Origin: Impatiens glandulifera
Taxonomy: Eukaryota; Streptophyta; Magnoliopsida; Ericales; Balsaminaceae
Direction of reading: 5' to 3'
NCBI RefSeq assembly: GCF_907164915.1
Contig: NW_025919387.1
Coordinates: 1 to 64,000, forward strand
DNA: 64,000 nucleotides
Position 1 is the stretch's first letter. Every line of letters starts with the position of its first letter. The position numbers were made by a program, and so were the translations under genes. Below are positions 32,780 to 42,526 of the stretch, one piece after another. Below the pieces are notes generated by a model. That model saw only the letters and a list, made by a program, of their open reading frames with translations, had not been told where the DNA came from and did not search any database.

Positions 32780-34831
32780 ATGGGAAGCATGACCCACAGC
32801 GACAAGCCGCCAATGCTAAACAGCGAAGCATTTAGCAGTTGGAAGAAACAGATGTATCTACATCTGATAACGTTAGATGATGAGATGAGCCGAGTCCTGA
32901 AAGAAGGACCGATCAAGATCAACAAGGAGGAAAGCCAGTGGACGAGTGAAGATCGGAGAAGAAGCAACCTGGACAACCATTGCATGAGGCATATCTACAA
33001 AGCTATAGATAACAACACTTTGAACAAAATATCAGAGTGCGAAAATGCAAAGGAAGCCTGGGAAACGATTATCCAGATCCACGAGGGAAACGAAAGAACC
33101 AAGGAGAATAAAATCTTGGTGGCTACGCAGAAGTATGAAAACATAAGGATGAAACCGGGAGAGAATATGAAGGAATTTAGCAATCGGTTCACCAGCGTAG
33201 TAAACGAGCTTCAAATACTCGGAAAGAAGTATGACAACCGAGAAGTGATCATCAAAGCTCTAAGATCACTGCCAAGCACGTGGGATATCAAGACCATGGT
33301 GATGAGGGAGTCTAGCACCCTTGGGCAGATGAAGTTGCATGATGTGTTTGAGGACTTGAAAGCCTACGAATTCGAGATCAAGTCTCGGATCGAAGATGAA
33401 GCATCTACATCAACCGCAACAAGAGCCTTGGTCACATCGGTGGAACCGGCGGCTCCAGTATCAACCGCACCGGCTCCAGTCAAAAACACTGATCAAATAA
33501 CCGACGATGTGATGGCGATGCTAGCCCAGAAATTCGGGAAATTCATGAAGAAGAGCCAACCACCATCTAATAATGATTTTAATTATAACTATGTAGATAA
33601 ATCAAACAAAAGATGCTATAACTGTGATGGTTTTGGACATTTCAGGTCAGAGTGTAGAAAACCAAGAAGAGACGATAGAAAACCGGAAGGAAATTATCAA
33701 GGAAATAATTATCAAGGCAACCGGTATCAGGGAAATAACTATCAAGGAAATAATTATCGGGGAAACAACAACAACCAACGAAACGACTACCGAAGAAATG
33801 ATGATCAACATGCTGATGAAGGAAAGGAGATCCAAAAAGCTCTCATTGCATCCGACGGTGGAAGCGAGTGGGCATATTCCGACAATGAAAATGGTGAAGA
33901 GAAAGTAACATGCTTCATGGCAAACGACGAAGATGTTAGGAGGAGCAATCGGTTAAAGAATTCTGAATGGTACTTGGACAGTGGATGCTCAAGGCACATG
34001 ACCGACAATGAGCTACTGACCGACATCAAGTACGAAACCGGAGCATTCATCACATTCGGGGATAATTCAAAAGGTAAAACCGTGGGCAAGGGTAAGATTG
34101 TCCATGGTGAATTATCCATAAATAATGTGCTATTAGTAGAAAAACTAAGCTTTAATTTACTAAGCATAAGCCAAATGTGTGATGTGGGCTACAAAGTTGA
34201 ATTTCATAAAAACTCATGTTTAGTCAAAAATCAAAATGATGAAACTTTGTTAACCGGTAACCGGATAGGAAACATTTACAAAGTAAACTGGAAAACTGAT
34301 TTCGAAAAACCTGTGTGTATGATAGCCGGAAATGATCCAAATTGGCTTTGGCATAAACGGTTAAATCACTTGAATTTCAAAACGATTAACTTTATTTGTT
34401 CCAAGGAACTGATTCACGGCTTTCCAAATGTTAAATTTTCAAAAGATAAAGTATGTGCTGCATGTCAAATGGGAAAACAAGTGAAATCATCCTTTAAAAG
34501 TAAAGGAAATTATCAATCTGAAAGATGTTTAGAACTGTTGCATATGGACTTGTTCGGTCCGGTTAAAGTAACTAGTTTAGGAGGCATGCATTATACTATG
34601 GTAGTTGTTGATGATTACTCCAAATTTACTTGGGTTGCTTTTCTAGCTTCTAAAAATCAAGCAACCTCAAACTTGATTAAACTGATTTTGAGAATACAAA
34701 ATGAAAAATCTATTCGAGTAAACAAAATTAGAAGTGATAGAGGAACTGAGTTTATTAACAGTAATTTAACTACTTTTCTTGATGATTCCGGTATTAGGCA
34801 CGAGTTGTCTAGTGCCAGAACTCCTCAATAA
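32780..34831 (+). CDS. Sirevirus gag, protease and integrase N-terminal part, ending at an in-frame TAA
   Basis: I chose the ATG at 32780, about 32 bp after the primer site; the open frame runs upstream to 32660 but that part overlaps the LTR. Gag (residues about 1-240) is of UBN2 type, with AKEAWETIIQIHEGNERTKE. A CCHC knuckle CYNCDGFGHFRSEC is near residue 278, followed by an Asn/Gly/Tyr repeat tract. The protease has WYLDSGCSRHMT (active Asp near residue 398). An HHCC zinc region (HKRLNHLNF ... CAACQ) and the integrase core follow, with Asp in HMDLFGP and in SDRGTEF. A TAA at 34829-34831 stands where Gln is usual, between the second Asp and the catalytic Glu. Confidence 0.92.
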   Translation: MGSMTHSDKPPMLNSEAFSSWKKQMYLHLITLDDEMSRVLKEGPIKINKEESQWTSEDRRRSNLDNHCMRHIYKAIDNNTLNKISECENAKEAWETIIQIHEGNERTKENKILVATQKYENIRMKPGENMKEFSNRFTSVVNELQILGKKYDNREVIIKALRSLPSTWDIKTMVMRESSTLGQMKLHDVFEDLKAYEFEIKSRIEDEASTSTATRALVTSVEPAAPVSTAPAPVKNTDQITDDVMAMLAQKFGKFMKKSQPPSNNDFNYNYVDKSNKRCYNCDGFGHFRSECRKPRRDDRKPEGNYQGNNYQGNRYQGNNYQGNNYRGNNNNQRNDYRRNDDQHADEGKEIQKALIASDGGSEWAYSDNENGEEKVTCFMANDEDVRRSNRLKNSEWYLDSGCSRHMTDNELLTDIKYETGAFITFGDNSKGKTVGKGKIVHGELSINNVLLVEKLSFNLLSISQMCDVGYKVEFHKNSCLVKNQNDETLLTGNRIGNIYKVNWKTDFEKPVCMIAGNDPNWLWHKRLNHLNFKTINFICSKELIHGFPNVKFSKDKVCAACQMGKQVKSSFKSKGNYQSERCLELLHMDLFGPVKVTSLGGMHYTMVVVDDYSKFTWVAFLASKNQATSNLIKLILRIQNEKSIRVNKIRSDRGTEFINSNLTTFLDDSGIRHELSSARTPQ

Positions 34832-36592
34832 AACGGCCTGGCTGAGAGAAGAAACCGAACTCTCAAGGAAGCCGCAAGGTCAATGATAGCCGATTCGGGT
34901 ATCGCTCAAAAGTTTTGGGCTGAAGCTATCAACACCGCTTGCTATACACAAAATCGATCTCTAGTGACCAAACGGTTTTCGAAAACTCCTTTTGAAATTT
35001 ATTTTGATCAAATTCCAAGTGTACGGTATTTTCGAATTTTTGGTAGTAAATGCTTTGTTCACAATAACGGCAAGAAGTACTTGACAACTTTTGATGCTAA
35101 ATCCGATGAGGGAATAATGTTGGGATATTCAGCTGTGAGTAAAGCCTACAGAGTATACAATACTAGGACTTTAACAGTTGAAGAAACCGCACACGTTGTT
35201 TTCGATGAATCGGTTGAGCGAAACACTGCATTACCCTTCGACCTTCACAACAGAATGGAAAATTTCGATATCTATTCTGATGATGAAGACGAGGTTCCGG
35301 TTTTTAGACGCTTTGTCAAGGACCAAGCGGTTGATGTTGAAATTCAGCCTGATCAAGATGTCTTACCGCAGAAAGTTGACGCTTCAGTTTCTACTGAAGA
35401 AATCGGTCGGTCTGACTCTGTTCAACCTACCGATCAGTCTAACCTTGATCAGCCAGCCGAAAGCTTGGTAGACACGTCTCGGATTAACCTCAGAAGGAAC
35501 AAAAATCATCTTCTTGAACTAGTAATAGGTAACATATCCTCACCTGTCCGAACTAGGCAACAAAATTTGGATCACTATGGAAACTCTGCTTTCATATCAC
35601 AAATTGAGCCGAAAAAGGTGGATGAAGCACTGTCAGATCCAGATTGGATCTTGGCAATGCAAGAGGAATTAAACGAGTTTGAGAGAAATAAAGTCTGGTA
35701 CCTAGTTCCTAGACCGAAAAACAAACCGGTTATAGGCACACGATGGGTATTCAGAAATAAACTCAATGAAGACGGTTTAGTTACGAGGAACAAAGCCCGG
35801 TTAGTGGCTCAAGGCTATAAGCAGGAAGAAGGCATTGATTTTGAAGAATCATTCGCCCCTGTAGCTAGACTTGAGGCCATTAGAATATTTTTAGCATATG
35901 CAACTTTCAAAAAGTTCAAAGTTTATCAAATGGATGTTAAAAGCGCTTTTCTAAACGGTAAAGTAAATGAAGAGGTGTATGTTAATCAACCTCCAGGTTT
36001 TAAAAATCCAGAACATGAAAATCACGTTTACCGGCTGAATAAAGCTCTTTACGGTTTGAAACAAGCTCCAAGAGCTTGGTATGATACTTTGACTCAATTT
36101 CTATTTGATCACAAATTTACAATAGGTTCAGTAGACAAAACCCTCTTTAAATTTGAAAGAAAGGAGCAAATTTTACTTGTTCAAATTTATGTTGATGATA
36201 TCATATTCGGGTCAACCGACCCAAAGTTATGTGACAAATTTTCGAAAATGATGACTGATAGATTTCAAATGAGTATGATGGGGGAAATGAGCTTCTTTCT
36301 AGGACTTCAGGTTAAGCAGATGGAAGCCGGAATCTTTATAAGCCAACCGAAGTATACAGCCGAACTGCTGAAGAGATTTGGGATGGATACATGTGCCGAA
36401 GCGGCTACGCCAATGAGTCCTTCCGTGAAGCTGGACAAAGATGAAGATGGTCAAGCCGTTGACATCACAGCATATCGAGGAATGATCGGATCGCTGTTGT
36501 ATCTCACGGCAAGCCGACCTGATATTCTGTTTGCGGAAGGTTCCAAGCAAATCCAAAGCAAACTCATTATACGGCGGCTAAAAGAATTTTGA
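34832..36592 (+). pseudogene. Sirevirus integrase C-terminal part and reverse transcriptase, frame-broken at its end
   Basis: It is in the same frame as the upstream part after the TAA and begins [11 protein letters not shown], which holds the integrase catalytic Glu. The integrase C-terminal domain and an acidic linker follow. The reverse transcriptase starts near 35690 ([11 protein letters not shown]) and includes [11 protein letters not shown] and the active-site YVDD near 36190, then [10 protein letters not shown]. After RPDILFA the frame loses about 13 bases relative to what the family shows, runs out of frame and stops at 36592. RNase H resumes in another frame at 36589. The same two lesions are present in the repeated copy at 37062-38822. 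Confidence 0.88.
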
Positions 36593-36786
36593 AATATCTG
36601 AAGGGAACTCAAGAAGTGGGACTCTGGTATCCAAAAGACTCGAGCTTCAATCTAATAAGCTACTCAGATGCCGATTACGCGGGGTGCAAAATCGACAGAA
36701 AGAGTACAAGTGGAACCTGTCAGTTTCTGGGTGACCGGTTAGTTACTTGGAGCAGCAAGAAACAAACGTCCGTTGCAACGTCAACC
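36589..36786 (+). pseudogene. RNase H N-terminal part, cut by the assembly gap
   Basis: It encodes [17 protein letters not shown], then [17 protein letters not shown] (first catalytic Asp of the Copia RNase H) up to the run of N at 36787. It is identical in arrangement to the start of 38819-39358, which continues past the point where this copy stops. Confidence 0.85.
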
Positions 36787-36886
36787 NNNNNNNNNNNNNN
36801 NNNNNNNNNNNNNNNNNNNNNNNNNNNNNNNNNNNNNNNNNNNNNNNNNNNNNNNNNNNNNNNNNNNNNNNNNNNNNNNNNNNNNN
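36787..36886. other. Assembly gap, 100 N
   Basis: A run of exactly 100 N is a common scaffolding placeholder of unknown true length. The 2130 bp before it (34657-36786) are repeated after it (36887-39016). Confidence 0.98.
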
Positions 36887-37061
36887 TCAAGCAACCTCAA
36901 ACTTGATTAAACTGATTTTGAGAATACAAAATGAAAAATCTATTCGAGTAAACAAAATTAGAAGTGATAGAGGAACTGAGTTTATTAACAGTAATTTAAC
37001 TACTTTTCTTGATGATTCCGGTATTAGGCACGAGTTGTCTAGTGCCAGAACTCCTCAATAA
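36887..37061 (+). pseudogene. Integrase core fragment after the gap, ending at the shared TAA
   Basis: It encodes QATSNLIKLILRIQNEKSI and SDRGTEF up to TPQ and TAA. It repeats 34657-34831 exactly as far as I can see and begins mid-domain at the gap edge. Confidence 0.8.
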
Positions 37062-38822
37062 AACGGCCTGGCTGAGAGAAGAAACCGAACTCTCAAGGAA
37101 GCCGCAAGGTCAATGATAGCCGATTCGGGTATCGCTCAAAAGTTTTGGGCTGAAGCTATCAACACCGCTTGCTATACACAAAATCGATCTCTAGTGACCA
37201 AACGGTTTTCGAAAACTCCTTTTGAAATTTATTTTGATCAAATTCCAAGTGTACGGTATTTTCGAATTTTTGGTAGTAAATGCTTTGTTCACAATAACGG
37301 CAAGAAGTACTTGACCACTTTTGATGCTAAATCCGATGAGGGAATAATGTTGGGATATTCAGCTGTGAGTAAAGCCTACAGAGTATACAATACTAGGACT
37401 TTAACAGTTGAAGAAACCGCACACGTTGTTTTCGATGAATCGGTTGAGCGAAACACTGCATTACCCTTCGACCTTCACAACAGAATGGAAAATTTCAATA
37501 TCTATTCTGATGATGAAGACGAGGTTCCGGTTTTTAGACGCTTTGTCAAGGACCAAGCGGTTGATGTTGAAATTCAGCCTGATCAAGATGTCTTACCGCA
37601 GAAAGTTGACGCTTCAGTTTCTACTGAAGAAATCGGTCGGTCTGACTCTGTTCAACCTACCGATCAGTCTAACCTTGATCAGCCAGCCGAAAGCTTGGTA
37701 GACACGTCTCGGATTAACCTCAGAAGGAACAAAAATCATCTTCTTGAACTAGTAATAGGTAACATATCCTCACCTGTCCGAACTAGGCAACAAAATTTGG
37801 ATCACTATGGAAACTCTGCTTTCATATCACAAATTGAGCCGAAAAAGGTGGATGAAGCACTGTCAGATCCAGATTGGATCTTGGCAATGCAAGAGGAATT
37901 AAACGAGTTTGAGAGAAATAAAGTCTGGTACCTAGTTCCTAGACCGAAAAACAAACCGGTTATAGGCACACGATGGGTATTCAGAAATAAACTCAATGAA
38001 GACGGTTTAGTTACGAGGAACAAAGCCCGGTTAGTGGCTCAAGGCTATAAGCAGGAAGAAGGCATTGATTTTGAAGAATCATTCGCCCCTGTAGCTAGAC
38101 TTGAGGCCATTAGAATATTTTTAGCATATGCAACTTTCAAAAAGTTCAAAGTTTATCAAATGGATGTTAAAAGCGCTTTTCTAAACGGTAAAGTAAATGA
38201 AGAGGTGTATGTTAATCAACCTCCAGGTTTTAAAAATCCAGAACATGAAAATCACGTTTACCGGCTGAATAAAGCTCTTTACGGTTTGAAACAAGCTCCA
38301 AGAGCTTGGTATGATACTTTGACTCAATTTCTATTTGATCACAAATTTACAATAGGTTCAGTAGACAAAACCCTCTTTAAATTTGAAAGAAAGGAGCAAA
38401 TTTTACTTGTTCAAATTTATGTTGATGATATCATATTCGGGTCAACCGACCCAAAGTTATGTGACAAATTTTCGAAAATGATGACTGATAGATTTCAAAT
38501 GAGTATGATGGGGGAAATGAGCTTCTTTCTAGGACTTCAGGTTAAGCAGATGGAGGCCGGAATCTTTATAAGCCAACCGAAGTATACAGCCGAACTGCTG
38601 AAGAGATTTGGGATGGATACATGTGCCGAAGCGGCTACGCCAATGAGTCCTTCCGTGAAGCTGGACAAAGATGAAGATGGTCAAGCCGTTGACATCACAG
38701 CATATCGAGGAATGATCGGATCGCTGTTGTATCTCACGGCAAGCCGACCTGATATTCTGTTTGCGGAAGGTTCCAAGCAAATCCAAAGCAAACTCATTAT
38801 ACGGCGGCTAAAAGAATCTTGA
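37062..38822 (+). pseudogene. Second copy of integrase C-terminal part and reverse transcriptase
   Basis: Residue for residue it repeats 34832-36592, with one Asp to Asn change in [10 protein letters not shown] and Ser for Phe at the last codon. The integrase Glu, [13 protein letters not shown] and YVDD are all present. The same missing bases after RPDILFA break the frame at the end. In the real genome this and 34832-36592 are probably one gene segment. Confidence 0.85.
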
Positions 38823-39358
38823 AATATCTGAAGGGAACTCAAGAAGTGGGACTCTGGTATCCAAAAGACTCGAGCTTCAATCTAATAAGCTACTCAGATG
38901 CCGATTACGCGGGGTGCAAAATCGACAGAAAGAGTACAAGTGGAACCTGTCAGTTTCTGGGTGACCGGTTAGTTACTTGGAGCAGCAAGAAACAAACGTC
39001 CGTTGCAACGTCAACCGCAGAGGCGGAGTACTTAGCGGCTGGAAGCTGCTGTGCACAACTCCTCTGGATCCAACAGCAACTCAGGGACTTCAGAATAGAA
39101 GCAAAGGAGTCTCCAATATTTTGTGACAACACCAGCGCCATAGCAATCACATACAATCCGGTGTTGCACTCAAGAACAAAGCATATCGACATCCGACACC
39201 ATTTCATCCGGGAGCATGTTCAGGAGAAACACATCCGGCTGGAATATGTGTCGACCGAGCAACAAGTAGCGGACATCTTCACGAAACCGCTACAGGAAGC
39301 TAAGTTTTCACATTTTCGAAATATCTTGGGTCTTACTAATCTTAATCAATTGATATAA
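38819..39358 (+). CDS. Sirevirus RNase H domain
   Basis: The 179-codon frame holds the catalytic layout of Copia RNase [20 protein letters not shown] (Glu), [10 protein letters not shown] (Asp), and [14 protein letters not shown]. The tail VADIFTKPL is the usual end of pol. The enzyme would remove RNA from RNA-DNA hybrids during reverse transcription. Because of the upstream frame break, no single polyprotein can include it here; the Met used as start is not a true start. Confidence 0.9.
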   Translation: MKYLKGTQEVGLWYPKDSSFNLISYSDADYAGCKIDRKSTSGTCQFLGDRLVTWSSKKQTSVATSTAEAEYLAAGSCCAQLLWIQQQLRDFRIEAKESPIFCDNTSAIAITYNPVLHSRTKHIDIRHHFIREHVQEKHIRLEYVSTEQQVADIFTKPLQEAKFSHFRNILGLTNLNQLI

Positions 39359-40068
39359 TCATGATGAATGCTTGTATACAAAACCGGGATATGTGTTCAG
39401 GGAGAAGCTAAAGCTTCTCAAACCAGATTCAAATAGGCCATTAATAAATCAAATATGCTAACCGGGAGGAAGTCTCCAGTTATGCCCGATTATCTCATTA
39501 TTTCAAATCAAATGTATGTTTACTAATACGGTTGAAATAACCAGGTTGAAGTGGATAAAACAAGTCCAAAGTTGAACAATTGTTGATATCAATCAACTAT
39601 TTTTCATAAACGGAAATATCCTACTAAAACCGGTCATGGAAAACCGCTCAGTACATATGCACTCTGGTCTGATGAAATGAACTTTTCCGGTTAACCTGAG
39701 ATGACCGACCGAGTTTTCGTGCATGTTTTGAAACATGAAGCCTGTGATTAATTAAAAACGAGTCTACCACAATCGAGATGACGACATGTGTCCATCATCA
39801 AGAGAGGGAGACTTACATCCTGTTAATAGATATTTGTCATCATTGCTATCTTAGTAATTATTAGATTTACCTTGGAAATAACCATTAGTTACTTCAACAA
39901 GTTAAGTCTATTAAATAGCTGATGACATCATCAGGCATGCTTAAACTCATTAAAGACCAAGCCGAATCCCCGGGCTATATAAACCATCCTTAATCCTTTT
40001 CAAAAACATCACAAGCTCACTATTCACAAGAATCATTCTTGAGATAAAATCCTCTCTCTCTCAAAAAC
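39359..40068 (+). promoter_or_regulatory. Spacer after pol with TATA box for the first accessory ORF
   Basis: The 700 bp after pol hold no frame. CTATATAAA at 39975-39983 lies about 90 nt before the ATG at 40069, followed by a CT-rich leader (CCTCTCTCTCTC near 40051). The position and spacing resemble those before the next two accessory ORFs, which suggests separate transcription. AACCGG and CCGGTT motifs are frequent. Confidence 0.6.
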
Positions 40069-40830
40069 ATGAATACCAACCCCCTAGCCAAGAAAATCCT
40101 ATTGGCAGATTTTGAATCAATTTACCAATATGAGGATCATGAAGTCAAGGAAATGTTCTTAGCCATATAAAGGAGTGGGCTAAGAAGTTTTCTTGAGAAC
40201 AGGTTCATCATCGACTACCTTGTAGTCGAAGAACTGTTTGAAACCGCGAAAGAGGTGCATCGAGATATACTCGTCGCACAGGTTTACGGTCAAAAATTCC
40301 TATTCAGCGAGACGGATTTCGCTGTATACTGCGGCTTACCCAATGAAGGGGTAACCGACCTAACCTATTCTCCGGTGACAATGGAAGAAATGTGTCGCCG
40401 GTTCTCTGGATCTAACATCCCGGTTAAACCCTGGGGTGCTAAGAGTCAACTTTCTCACAAGTACCAGATTCTCTGCGAGATTCTGGGAAAATCTGTCTTG
40501 TGTAGAGAGAAAAGTTACTATTACACTCAAAGGGTATTCGAGATGATGATCGCCGTAACGGTTGGGACACCGGTTAACTGGTCCTGGATCATCTTCAGTA
40601 ACCTGAAGAAGATGCTTCTCTCCAACAAAACCGGCTACGCTCCTCAGCTGAGCGGTTTCTGTGCAAGTCTGGAGATCCACTCCGGAGCCTTCGTCACTCT
40701 TCACCCAAGGCACGTGCTCACCAAAGAACGAGTACAAGAGATGATCGACCGGTGGGAAGCGGTTAAAGCCAGAAAAATCCAAGCGGCTGAGGCTTCAAAC
40801 GCTCAAACGGCTGAGTCATCAAATGTCTAA
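40069..40830 (+). pseudogene. Accessory ORF 1 of the Sirevirus (253 codons, one early stop)
   Basis: The ATG at 40069 opens a frame that meets a TAA at 40168-40170 (codon 34) and then runs open to 40830, so the frame has exactly the length of accessory ORF 2. Blocks shared with the family are SGLRSFLENRFII, FAVYCGLPNEG, HKYQILCEILGKSVL, TPVNWSW and YAPQLSGF. The end is Ala/Ser-rich. No catalytic motif or membrane segment is visible. Whether the TAA is tolerated, or initiation occurs at an internal Met such as 40255, cannot be told from the sequence. Confidence 0.72.
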
Positions 40831-41134
40831 ACCTATCTTTCTTCTTTTCTTTTATTTTCTCTTTACAAAACCGGTACTTTTGATGTACTACCGGTTTCGT
40901 ACTCCAATCAATCAATCAGATTTCTTTCCTTTCCAAGTCAAAATCTACAATATTCAATGCGTCGTATCAAAAATAAATCATTTCACTCTTGGAAATATAA
41001 ATCTCAAAGCATGCCTGACTTGATTTGACAAGACTTGCCTTTATTCTCTTGGAAAATCACAAAAACATTAATGACTAAGCATAAACGGCTAGATTTTTAA
41101 ATCCTCTCATTAAATGCTCTCATTCATTTCAGAC

Positions 41135-41142
41135 TATAAAAG
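41135..41142 (+). promoter_or_regulatory. TATA box before accessory ORF 2
   Basis: TATAAAAG lies 110 nt upstream of the ATG at 41245 in the 414-bp spacer 40831-41244, which is otherwise non-coding. A CT-rich leader (CATTCTTCTCTCTAAAACTC) follows. The layout is as before accessory ORFs 1 and 3. Confidence 0.6.
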
Positions 41143-41244
41143 GGGATTCAACCTCCATTTTCAAAAACACGCCTTCAAGCATTCTTCTCTCTAAAACTCG
41201 AAAGCTCAAGAACTCTCTCAAACTTTTCTTCACTACTCATCACC

Positions 41245-42006
41245 ATGTCTGCCGAGCTAAGAAACACTCTTATCATCGATTTTGAGGATATCAAGGATAG
41301 TGCCTACTATGACTGCATTTTTCAGCACATCATAGACTCTGGTTTGCAAGGATTTCTCAAGGGTTCGGACACCATCCTCGAAGAGGAGGTGTATGAATTC
41401 TTTAACAATGGTCATATTCTGGATGACGGCAGCATCCGCACCAGCATCGACGGCCAATTCCTCCAGTTTACTGAGGAGGAATTCGCCACCTTCTTTCACC
41501 TTCCGACCGAAGGCTTTTCTGACTTCCCGACGCCATTCCTGCCGGCTAAGGAAGACTTCTTCCAGATGTTCTCCTCCTCCAACGCTCCGATTAAGGACTT
41601 TGGGAAGAAAGAGACACTTGCTCCTCACTACCAAGTCCTGCATGACTTGGTTCAAAGGTCTATCATAGGCCGAATGCCCAACCAGAACTACAGCCGGGAG
41701 GCATTCGACATTATGATAGCAATCATTCGCAACTCCTCCATCAACTGGTCCACCTACCTCTACAACAAGCTGAAGCAGCTCATGACCGCTGCAAGAGGAA
41801 GGATCAGTTATGCTCCTCAAATCACCCGGTTTCTGATGTCCAAGCGTCGCAACCTTGGAACCGGTGTTCCGGTTGGACCGTCCAACACTTTCACCATGAT
41901 CATGATGCACAGGTGGATATCAAGGATTGAGGAACGATCACCTGAAAACACCATTGAAAAATGGTATGAAAGGATGGTGGAAGGAGGATGGTTCACCGAA
42001 GATTAA
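41245..42006 (+). CDS. Accessory ORF 2 of the Sirevirus (253 aa, open)
   Basis: A clean 253-aa frame starts at an ATG in good context (ACCATGTCT). Family blocks in order are: SGLQGFLKGSDTI (residues about 32-44), FATFFHLPTEGF, HYQVLHDLVQRSII, a SSINWST segment, and YAPQITRFL. It equals accessory ORF 1 in length and is clearly its paralogue; the N-terminal domain of accessory ORF 3 is a third relative. There is no signal peptide, membrane segment or known active site. Compared with the env-like ORF of other Sireviruses it occupies the same position but shows no envelope features. Function unknown; I would place it in the putative plant transposon protein group. Confidence 0.8.
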   Translation: MSAELRNTLIIDFEDIKDSAYYDCIFQHIIDSGLQGFLKGSDTILEEEVYEFFNNGHILDDGSIRTSIDGQFLQFTEEEFATFFHLPTEGFSDFPTPFLPAKEDFFQMFSSSNAPIKDFGKKETLAPHYQVLHDLVQRSIIGRMPNQNYSREAFDIMIAIIRNSSINWSTYLYNKLKQLMTAARGRISYAPQITRFLMSKRRNLGTGVPVGPSNTFTMIMMHRWISRIEERSPENTIEKWYERMVEGGWFTED

Positions 42007-42404
42007 ATTTTTCCTTCTCTTTACTTCTATTTTTCGGTTCTTGGTCATTTTGTTGTACGACCAAAACCGCTCAACATCGAATGTTATTTCTAATGAAATA
42101 GTTAATCTTAAAAAGTCTCCGGCTTTTCATTTTCATTATTCCTTTCCGGTTTTTCAAACTTATACAAAAACTTAAAGTTAACTTAACTATCTCCGGTTAA
42201 CAAGGCTTCAAGAGAAACCGGAACTTCGAGCAAAGATAAAAATTTGAAAAATCTTAACCGCCCATGGTTTTACCTCTCAAAATTTACCGCCCATCGAATT
42301 TCCGCTTTTACCGCCGAAAGCTACGGCAGTAACTTTTTGGAGGGAAAATTGGCGCCAAAACATTAAATTGACGGTTCATCTTCAAAACCGCTTGGAACCG
42401 CCAT

Positions 42405-42414
42405 CTATATAAAC
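42405..42414 (+). promoter_or_regulatory. TATA box before accessory ORF 3
   Basis: CTATATAAAC lies about 120 nt upstream of the ATG at 42527, followed by a CT-rich leader. The 520-bp spacer 42007-42526 has no frame of note. ACCGCC occurs several times between 42257 and 42402. Confidence 0.6.
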
Positions 42415-42526
42415 TCAAATCAGCCCATTCAACACACGTGCTTCCTCTCTCTAAAATTTCCAGAACTTCAAAGATCTCATCTCTCCGATCATCATCACTC
42501 TTCATATTCTTCTCTCAAATACTATC

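Larger units (their letters stand above)
36887..39016 (+). repeat. Near-exact repeat of 34657-36786 across the gap
   Basis: Offsetting by 2230 bp aligns the two segments with only about four single-base differences found by eye, for example at 37316, 37497, 38555 and 38818. Both carry the same integrase TAA (37059-37061) and the same deletion after RPDILFA. The segment starts inside the integrase at an arbitrary point, as two overlapping contig ends would. It may therefore be one genomic copy assembled twice, or two haplotypes, and not a real duplication. Confidence 0.9.

Noticed and set aside
34829..34831. Programmed stop read-through in pol
   Set aside because: Copia pol is normally one open frame with gag. 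The stop lies inside the integrase core, and a second frame break follows, so decay is the simpler reading.
41257..41910. Minus-strand 217-aa ORF opposite accessory ORF 2
   Set aside because: The plus-strand frame has family homologues and a TATA box. The minus frame has no similarity to anything I know and follows from the codon use of the sense strand.
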